From contig CAKMRJ010005523.1 of assembly GCA_928212115.1 (NCBI GenBank), forward strand, positions 140,264,988-140,328,987: a stretch of 64,000 nucleotides of DNA, written 5' to 3'. The notes under the pieces are model-generated. The model made no database searches and was not told the DNA's origin. It was given only the letters and a program-made list of their open reading frames with translations. Below, piece by piece: positions 56,634-64,000 of the stretch (within the stretch, counting starts at the first letter, position 1; each line of letters opens with the position of its first letter). The stretch comes from Lactuca virosa. Lineage: Eukaryota > Streptophyta > Magnoliopsida > Asterales > Asteraceae. The translations under genes and the position numbers were made by a program.

Positions 56634-57804
56634 TGTAACATCCCAAAAATCAAAGAAATTTAAATTTTTCAAAAATAACCCATTAACCATAAAGTGTTTA
56701 CAGAAAAAACCATTGTTTCAAAAGTATATTCATAATCAGAGTATCCCAAGATCCAATATCATAAAAACAGGAAGATGTGCACGATCACGCCTTCGCTTTC
56801 CCATGATCATCTGAAGTACCTGAAACATTAAACTGAAACTGTAAGCCAAAGCTTAGTGAGTTCCCCCGAAGTACCAACACACAAACATATAATAACATGT
56901 ATATTGGGTCCACAACTAACAGACTGGATTACATGTGAGCTCACAAAATGAGTCTGGCTTGCCTCCCGACCCACAATTCATGTATGGCTTGCTCCCGAGC
57001 CCACATCATAAGTCTGACATGCATTACTGGCCCACAACTTATGTTTGGCTTGCTCCCAGGTTTGTTGGCTTTCGCAGAGAGCAGGATTTCCTCAACCCAA
57101 CCATCTTATGTCTACATATACAAAACATATAACATATATCCAACAAACAGATAATCATATAACCAGTCAGACAAACATGCAAATCTACAGTTCACTATCA
57201 CATGATCACATCCTATATACTAGGACTCAGTACTAACATATCAATTCATTATAACAACACCCTCCAACTGGATACATAACTCAGTGGGCCAGCATTGGTG
57301 CCTTCGAACCCTAAGTACAGTGAGGAAAACTCACCTCACAATCTGAAGAAACAGCTACACAGATCACTGCTCCAAATGTTGACTCTACTAGCCACCTATA
57401 CAATCAGAATCACTTAAGCTCAAACTACTAATCAAATTACCCAAAATGGCCCGAAGTCAAACTTGATTCAAAGTCAACCTACAGCTGACCGACACGTCGT
57501 GGCCATCCATGGCCACACCGTGGTTGCAATAAAACAAAACATGCATGCTTAGCCCAACCACCATGACATGGTAAGGCTCCACCACGCCGTAGGGATCAGT
57601 CATAATGACTTAATTCCTTAAGTTGATTTCTAGTCCACTCCAGGAATTCCCAAGCTCAAACTAGGTCCAAACCATAACCTTGATGGATAAAGTTTCCAAC
57701 TTTATCCTTTAAGCCTTGCCAATAAGTCAAGATCCAAAACCCTAAGTCCTTAATGGAAGCATAAAGTACATACCACTTATTAAGCACTTAATCCCTAAGT
57801 CATG
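56634..57804 (-). repeat. G8: partial minus-strand Ty3 LTR
   Basis: The plus-strand left end TGTAACATCCC is the minus-strand LTR end. The sequence AACTCACTAAGCTTTGGCTT (minus strand, near 56850), a minisatellite (56940-57060) and donor GAG/GTGAGT (57329-57337) follow. Its U3 side is cut by G7. Confidence 0.65.
57492..57592 (-). promoter_or_regulatory. paired palindromes in G8
   Basis: ACACGTCGTGG at 57492 and CCACACCGTGG at 57513 are 21 apart. CCATGACATGG at 57561 and CCACGCCGTAG at 57582 are 21 apart. Confidence 0.6.
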
Positions 57805-58776
57805 TGTAACATCCCAAAAATCATGACCAAAAATTTCATTTTTGATATAACGATTCATAAAAACAATTTAAAGAAAACATCATCAAGCTATTTTATTTCA
57901 TAAAAGCCATAGATCATATGTCTCAAAAGCATGTCATAATATAGTAACAATGTCAGAGTACAATCCCAAGAACATCATAGTGAGGAAAATAATGGTATGG
58001 TGTGTTGCTACCGTGCCGGCTCCTTTCCCTTCGAAGAAGAAGGACCTAAAACAAAATTTGTAAACCATAAGCACAAAGCTTAGTGAGCTCCCCCATCATA
58101 CCACATACCATACATAACACATACTGTATAGCATATCCGGGTACTAGCTACCCCTTCGGTCTCTTTCAACCGGTAACTTGCCTAGCATATCAGGGTGTTG
58201 ACCTACCCCTTCGGTCCTGTCGACCGGTAACTTGCCTAACATATCAGGGTGCTGGACTACCCCTTCGGTCCTGTCGACCGGTACCTCGCCTAGCATATCA
58301 GGGTGCTGTCCTACCCCTTCGGTCATGTCAACCGATACCGGGGACTATTTCACCCCCTACTTCTACCACATAGCATCCTAGTGCATAAACATTAAGTCAT
58401 ATACTGCCTAGCTTATTCGGGTGCTGGCATACCCCTTCGGCCCTATCGACCGGTACTGGGGTCTATCCTACCCCTTCTACCACTATCACATAACATCATT
58501 TGCGCATAAAACATAACATATATTGGCATACCAGACAATTATCACAAAGACAATCATCTCAACTACATCTCCTACTAGTGGGTCGGCATTGTGGCCTTAG
58601 ACCCACTTCTACTAGAAGGTAACTCACCTTAATGTCGTGAAGTAGCTGAACTGTCCTCGGTGCTGGGATCAACTCCTCTCAACCTCCTACACATAACAAT
58701 ATCCTTTAATTACTCTTTCATACTCATAACCCCTTTAAGGGTCAACTCTGGTCAAAGGTCAAGGTCAAAGTCAACA
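57805..58776 (-). repeat. G7: partial minus-strand Ty3 LTR
   Basis: Left end TGTAACATCCC. The minus strand has donor AAG/GTGAGTT (58622-58630) and a GTTGACTTTGACC stretch like that of the G2 LTR. A 54-bp minisatellite lies at 58150-58365. Truncated at 58776 where G10 begins. Confidence 0.65.
58150..58365. repeat. 54-bp minisatellite in G7
   Basis: Four units starting at 58150, 58205, 58259 and 58313, each with ACCCCTTCGGTC and CATATCAGGGTGCTG; a fifth isolated unit lies near 58429. Confidence 0.85.
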
Positions 58777-58911
58777 TATAACATCCCGAACTTCGCAGGT
58801 ACATTTCGAATCCCACCTCTTTTATTAGCTGCCATTTGTAGTCCCTGGAGTTGGTCGAGTTGGTCCATGAGAAGTATAAGTACTAAAGTTGCAACTTTAA
58901 CTCTGGAAGGA

Positions 58912-59700
58912 GTACGCTGAGCGTACATAAGGGTACGCTGAGCGTACTAGGCGCGCCCTAGTACGCTGGGCATACTCATGTCAGGTGAAAACCCTAATAT
59001 TTAGGGTGTGGGGACTATATAAACACCCTTATAGATCATTTCCTCTTATTACCCTCAGCCTCCACAGCCTACATTCGTCCTCCCCAAACCCTAGCTCTTC
59101 CTTTGTGTGTTTAAGCTTATTTGGTGTGTTTTTGAGTGCTTCAAGAGGAAGGCATTGCATCAAAGTGTTGGAGAAGAAGATAAAGTTTGTAGATCTGAAG
59201 TTAGTTTGTGCTCAAGAAGCTCCAGAAGGTATAAAGTTCCAAACTTTATGCATATATGCTTAGATCTCATCATTTTACTTTATTAGAAGCATTTCTTGTC
59301 CCAAAAGCCATAAATTGGTGCATGTTGTGTTGTGAACGAAAAAAGATGTCCTTCCAGGCTCTTGAAGGGACCTTGAGTGATAAAAATAAGGTCCCATTAG
59401 CTATAGGTGTTCCATGCAAGAGAAATAAGGTCTTAATGGATTAAGACCAAGTATTTAGAACTTTATGGACGTCCAAAGTGATAAAGTTCATGACTTTATG
59501 GGTCCTAGGCACATTTAGTCATTGGATCAGAAGTGTGGGCTTAAGTGCTTAAGCCATTAAGCACTTAATAAGAATTTGGCAAAACGCTACGTACGCCCAG
59601 CGTAAATCCAGTACGCCCAGCGTACCGGTTCAACCACCCCGATGGTGGTCAACATCAGAGTGAGTACGCCCAGTGTACCAGAGGAGTACGCCCCGCGTAC
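58912..59700 (+). promoter_or_regulatory. paired 15-bp palindromes in the G10 LTR
   Basis: GTACGCTGAGCGTAC at 58912 and 58933 (21 apart). GTACGCCCAGCGTAA/C at 59591 and 59611 (20 apart). Decayed forms at 59664 and 59686 (22 apart). They flank the TATA box on both sides. Confidence 0.75.
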
Positions 59701-60078
59701 GTCCTCTGTTGGGCCATTGACAAATAGGCTTCGGGTTTTGGATTGTTTATGGACTAAATGGATTTGGGCCTTTGCTGGACTTAGTAAATAAGATGTTTTG
59801 GGCCAGTTAGTGGTAGTGGATCATGGGGTTAGGCCCAATAAGGAGGTTGGGCCCAATTTAGTAAATTGGGCCAATAGTGAACTTATGTATATGGACTCCC
59901 AAGTTAAGGGCTTGGTGTGGGACTTTGGCCAACAAAAGGGAATGGACTTAATGAGTTATGAGGACACTTAGTCAAGGGAGTAATGTTGGGTATTAACCTA
60001 GTATTTATTATTACGTGACAGTTTGGGATTCCCGGTGAGACAGTAGTCAGAGATTTACAGTATTTCAGCACTTCTTGC

Positions 60079-60088
60079 GAGGTGAGTT
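60079..60088 (+). promoter_or_regulatory. candidate 5' splice site in the G10 LTR
   Basis: GAG/GTGAGTTA, followed by CCTCACTATACTA, a stretch also seen after the donors of G3 and G8. The matching acceptor is at 61581. Confidence 0.5.
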
Positions 60089-60329
60089 ATCCTCACTATA
60101 CTAAGGGGTCTAAGGCACCAAGGCCGACCCATTGGATATGATATCCTAGTAGTTGGTAGTATGTTGAGTATGAATTAGTATTGCATGCTAGTTGTTATAC
60201 CAGTTAGGTAGATCTGTAGGACTACCTGTGATATTATGTGATTATTTATATGTGCATTAGTTGAGTTATATGTCGACATATTATGTGGGTGCGTTGAGGT
60301 AATACTGCTCCGTGCGGTAACCAACAAAC

Positions 60330-60535
60330 CCGGGAGCATCCCAGATACGAGCTGAGGGCCAGGTGGGGCATGCCAGACTCGTACTGTGGGCTCGGGAGCA
60401 TTCCAGATACGAGCTGAGGGAGACTCGTATTGTGGGCTCGGTGGCAATCCAGATGTGAGTTGTGGGCCCGGAAGGCAATTCAGACTCACACTGTGGGCCC
60501 AGGGGTAATCCAGTCTGTAAAGTTGTGGACCCAGT
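60330..60535 (+). repeat. minisatellite in the G10 LTR
   Basis: About five units with GGGCTCGGGAGCATTCCAGA, increasingly diverged to the right. Confidence 0.75.
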
Positions 60536-60806
60536 ACATTCTGTTATTTGTATATGCATTATGTGCAATGTATCGGTATGTTGGGGAACTCACTAAGCCT
60601 CGGGCATACAATTTCAGTTTATTGTTTCAGGTACATCAGGGGATCGCGGCAAGGAGAAGGCGTGATCGTACAGCTCCTCATATTTATGTTTATGTTTCTG
60701 GGATACTCTAATATTATACATTTTGAAAAAAAGTTTTGTAATAACTAATGGTTTTTGGATTGTTTAAAAAGTTTTAAAGTGGCTTGAATTTTATGGGTGT
60801 TACATG

Positions 60807-60820
60807 TTGGTATCAGAGCC
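60807..60820 (+). promoter_or_regulatory. G10 primer-binding site
   Basis: TTGGTATCAGAGCC, two bases after the LTR, complementary to initiator tRNA-Met. Confidence 0.92.
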
Positions 60821-61582
60821 TTGGTTTGAGTGAATTGGAGGAACATTCGTGTGAATCTAGTCTCAAATCAAGGAAAGAATTTCCAAATGATTTTCAAAAG
60901 GTTTTCAAAATAAGTAAAGGAGGATGCAGGGTGTACGATCAGCCGGAGCCAGTAAGTAGATCCCAAAATACCATACAGTTGTTTGATTATGTGATGTGTT
61001 AGAACAGCATGCTAGTACTAGGCTTGGGATCTCAGGAATTGCACGAAAGAATTGCCTGATTACATGATGCCTGCTAGCCTAGGGTTTCGCTATATGGAAT
61101 CGACATCATTACTGTAGTTGCTTGTGTATGCATCACGGCTGTATATAATTAAGATATTATAGCCTGAGAATGTTTGATTTAGCATTATGTTCTGTTCTTA
61201 TTGATTGGGGCTTAGGGTAGGATTGGATATTCGAAAGTCTATAGGGTCCAGCGTTATGTATGGCTAGCACACATTAGTGCTACAGGGTTGGTGGAAATTT
61301 CATGGATGGGTGGGTCGTGCGTGGCCGGGAGGCCAGATATGAGATATTTAGCATTCCTATAGGAGTGAGGATTGAGTGCTCACTATGTTTATATATTTTT
61401 TTTAGGGTGTTGTGGTAATACTTGAGACAAATATGGGCAGGTGTGCAAGGTAGTATGGGCCCGTACTACTGAAAGCACAGGACCCATACACGTAGCAAGG
61501 AAGTCACAACCCCTAGGGTTAGTCGGGAGTTGGTTCCCAGTTCTTTATGTGGATTATCTGATATTTCGTGGTATGTTTCAGA
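60821..61582 (+). other. G10 untranslated leader
   Basis: No gene. Contains the conserved box (61452) and ends in GTATGTTTCAG, one base before the gag ATG. Confidence 0.7.
61440..61500 (+). promoter_or_regulatory. conserved leader box of G10
   Basis: AGTATGGGCCCGTACTACT at 61452-61470. The palindrome ends 115 bases before the gag ATG. Confidence 0.6.
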
Positions 61583-62843
61583 ATGGTGATGACGACACGC
61601 TTTGTGACTGGATCCGGTTCGGGATCAGGATCAGGATCAGGAGACGGAGGCCAGGAGGGGCCAACAGCACCTGAGCCTGAGGTACAGATGGGTACAGAGG
61701 AGTTGGATGCCAGGATCCGAGAGATCCTGCCTGGTGAAGTTGCTGCTATGTTCCGGGCGCAGCTACCGGAGATGTTTGGGTCTATTAAGACCGCTATGGT
61801 TGAGTACTTTGACGAGCGTTACGCAGCCCTTGCAGAGACGGCTACCGCTGTAGCTGCATCGGCTGTAACAGCGGCAGGAGGAGGTGGAGCCAGTCGGGGC
61901 TTCCAGTACTGGGACTTCAATAACACGAAGCCCCCGACATTCGATGGTACCCAGGATCCGATTAGAGCTATGAGGTGGTTATCTGACGTGGAGGGCTGTT
62001 TCTTTACGTGTTCATGTCCTACTGACCAGAAGGTCAGATGTGCCCTGAACATGCTGAGGCTCGGGGCCAAGGACTGGTGGAGATTGACGACAGGGTCGTA
62101 CACTGATGATCAGAGAGTTGTTGTTACTTGGGAGCAGTTCAGGGATATGTTCCGCGCTCGATACATTCCTCGGGTTGAGCGGGAACGATTGGCTCAGGAG
62201 TTTTTGAGTTTGATACAGGAGGGAGAGTTGGTGACGGAGATCACACGGATGTTCACGGAGAGGGCGATGTTCTGCCCGGAGTTTGCATCGGAGCAGGCTC
62301 AGATGATACGTTACCTGAGCATGCTCAAGACTGACATTCGTCAGTTTGTTGCCACACAACGATGCGATACTCTACTGGAGTTACAGGAGGCCGCTAGGCA
62401 GCGTGAGTTGGAGATTGAGCTGCAGATGAGGGAGCAGCGACAGGCCCCGACACAGTCACAGCCGGCGCTAAAGCAGTCTAAGACCGCTGATTCTAGGGTT
62501 GGGAGCCAGCAGAGCCGCACTTGTGGAAAGTGCGGCAAGGGACATTCTGGGGTTTGTCGAGCTAGTAGTGGGTGCCTCAAGTGTGGCAAAGAGGGGCATT
62601 ATGCGAAGGATTGTCGCCATCCCGCCCCGGTTCCGAGTATGAAGTTGTGTTATCACTGTGATCAGGTTGGCTACATGAAGGACAACTGTCCGTTGCTTGC
62701 CGCTAAGCCGGCACAGACTCCCGCTCCAGCTACATTGAGGATTGCAGATGGGAGGCCAGCTAAGGAAGAGCCTCCGAAGGCTCAGGGGCGTGCCTTCCAG
62801 CTTACAGTGGAGGAGGCCAGAGCAGCACCAGATGTGGTTGCTG
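61583..62843 (+). CDS. gag: G10 gag (first exon)
   Basis: An open frame of about 420 codons. The ATG at 61583 was chosen because it follows a CAG acceptor and opens M-V-M-T plus Gly/Ser repeats like G1 and G2; an upstream in-frame ATG lies before the acceptor. Capsid region: DPIRAMRWLSDVEGCF, KDWWRLTTG, LAQEFLSL (residues about 125-240). Gln-rich linker. CCHC knuckles near 310-345 (CGKCGKGHSGVC, CLKCGKEGHYAKDC) and a third, CYHCDQVGYMKDNC, in which the expected His is Tyr. It passes into the intron within a Gly codon. Confidence 0.88.
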
Positions 62844-62910
62844 GTATGTTTCTATCCTTTATCTTATTTATTATATATGTTTTATGCTTATCCGTTGTAC
62901 CTGTGATTAG
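62844..62910 (+). other. 67-bp intron at the G10 gag/protease border
   Basis: GTATGT at the start, CTGTGATTAG at the end. Joining 62843 to 62911 keeps the frame and gives G-T-F-L-V-N, aligned with the unbroken G2 protein. Without splicing, gag would run on into hydrophobic nonsense (SFILFIIYVLCL) and stop at 62953. Confidence 0.8.
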
Positions 62911-64000
62911 GTACGTTTTTAGTGAATTCCTTGCCTGCTTTGGTTTTATTTGACTCGAGGGCGAGTCGGTCTTTCGTATCTCAGATATTTAGTAGGGAGT
63001 TTGGTGTGCCAGTGGGCGAGCTAGAGTGTCCGTTGCGAGTCTCTATCGCCAACGAACACGAAGTTTCTGCTTCTTCGGTCTACCGAGGATACGAGTTGGA
63101 GATCTTCGGAGTGTCCTTTCCGATAGATTTGATACTGATTCCCATGGGGGAGGTATGCGTTATCGTATGGATGGATTGGCTTAGCCGTTTTAGTGCCATG
63201 ATAGATTGCGAGGGTCAGCGAGTTGTAGTTCGAACCCCAAGTGGGGGAGAACTGATTGTTTATGGCGAGGGCACCAAGTTGGGTTCAGGGTTCTGTTCAG
63301 CTGCCAGGGCTCGGCAGTGCATTCAGCACGGATGTGTGGGTTATCTAGCGTACGTGGTAGATACGCGGACCAGAGAGCAGGTTTCAGTTTCAGAGGTTAC
63401 GATGGTCAGGGAGTTTGTTGATGTGTTCCCGGAGGAGTTACCCGGAGTACCTCCGAAGAGGCAGGTCGAGTTCAGGATCGACCTAGTGCCAGGTGAGGCC
63501 CTTATCGCCAAGGTGCCGTACCGGTTGGCACCACCAGAGATGCAGGAGTTGTCATCGCAGCTGCAGGAGCTGCTAGGAAAGCAGTTCATTCATCCGAGCA
63601 GTTCTCCATGGGGAGCACCGATCCTCTTCGTCAGGAAGAAGGACGGCTCGCACCGGATGTGCATTGATTATAGGGAGTTGAACAAGTTGACGGTGAAGAA
63701 CCGTTATCCACTTCCGAGGATAGATGATCTCTTTGATCAGTTGCAGGGGGCATCTTGGTTCTCCAAGATAGATTTGAGGTCGGGGTATCATTAGGTCCGG
63801 GTCAGAGAGGAGGACGTGGAGAAGACCGAGTTCCGGACTCGTTATGGTCATTACGAGTTCGTGGTGATGCCGTTTGGGCTCACCAACGCGCCGGAAGTAT
63901 TTATGGACCTGATGAATCGGGTCTGCAGACCGATGTTGGATCGCTCAGTCATCGTGTTTATAGATGATATCTTGGTGTATTCCAAGACTCGATAGCAGCA
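62911..64000 (+). pseudogene. G10 protease and reverse transcriptase (partial at window end)
   Basis: Protease: LVLFDSRASRSFVS near 62939, where the usual Gly after DS is Arg, so activity is doubtful. RT: RQVEFRIDLVPG, PYRLAPPEMQEL, RMCIDYRELNKLTVKNRYPLPRIDD split over 63450-63730, SKIDLRSGYH, then TAG at 63792-63794; in the same frame FGLTNAPEVF and catalytic FIDDILVYSK follow, with another TAG at 63993-63995. The first stop sits at the same codon as one in G1. Confidence 0.85.

Larger units (their letters stand above)
58777..60804 (+). repeat. G10 5' LTR (2028 bp)
   Basis: Starts TATAACATCCC (expected TGTAAC, one change) and ends GTGTTACA. TATA box TATATAAAC at 59016-59024. GTACGC palindromes in pairs at 58912-58947 and 59591-59700. 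TGGGCC/GGCCCA words at 59760-59880. Donor at 60082. Minisatellite at 60330-60535. Confidence 0.85.
58777..64000 (+). mobile_element. G10: Ty3/gypsy chromovirus-type element, runs off the window
   Basis: LTR 58777-60804, primer-binding site, leader with the conserved box, nearly intact gag, 67-bp intron, protease and RT. Only two or three stops in what is visible, all in pol. The 3' part lies beyond 64000. Confidence 0.88.

Overview
The window is plant heterochromatin-type DNA made almost entirely of LTR retrotransposons. I found no host gene, tRNA, rRNA or CRISPR array. The mix of lineages (Ty3 chromovirus elements with 2-3.6 kb LTRs, a 12.3 kb Maximus/Sirevirus-like copia element, and a 3' ORF starting MAELKFADSH, a start I remember from Asteraceae repeat proteins) suggests the daisy family, perhaps a lettuce relative. 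That is inference from memory, not a search.

Layout. 1-292 unassigned flank. 293-4922 Ty3 element G1, 5'-truncated and cut inside integrase. 4923-11278 Ty1/copia element K1 with a 5' LTR, defective RT core and no 3' LTR. 11279-23551 Ty3 element G2 as partial interior / LTR / interior / truncated LTR, with solo LTR S6 inside gag. 23552-55651 a nest: an old Ty3 LTR (G3) split by copia element K2 (23879-54589). K2's 5' LTR is split by Ty3 element G4 (24005-47118), whose own 5' LTR is split by Sirevirus-like K3 on the minus strand (26127-38410). K2's interior also holds solo LTR G5 (47849-51438). 55652-58776 three partial minus-strand Ty3 LTRs (G9, G8, G7). 58777-64000 Ty3 element G10 (LTR, gag, intron, protease, RT), running off the window. 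Target-site duplications identify the nested insertions: TCTTC (G4), CTCAC (K3), CAAAG (G5), AGCCT (S6), AAGT(T/G) (K2).

What stands out. (1) Short palindromes in pairs about 21 bp apart, start to start, recur in unrelated elements: ACTCGRCGAGT in G2 LTRs, the K1 leader and S6; GTACGC..GCGTAC in G10 and G3 LTRs; CCACG.CGTGG-like in G8. (2) A leader-intron design: near-consensus 5' splice sites in the LTRs and a 3' splice site zero to two bases before the gag ATG in G1, G2, G10 and K1, so the intron would contain the primer-binding site. (3) Inside that putative intron, a 19-base perfectly conserved box with a self-complementary GGGCCC core lies 114-122 bases before gag in three diverged Ty3 elements, a candidate packaging/dimerisation signal. 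(4) A 65-67 bp GT-AG intron sits exactly at the gag/protease border of G1 and G10 and is cleanly absent from G2. (5) K3 carries a roughly 910-codon accessory ORF between pol and the 3' LTR with what looks like its own TATA box, CT-rich leader and 5'-UTR intron.

All element genes except a few K3 and G10 frames are broken, mostly by C-to-T type changes. Coordinates, mismatch counts and spacings were read by hand.
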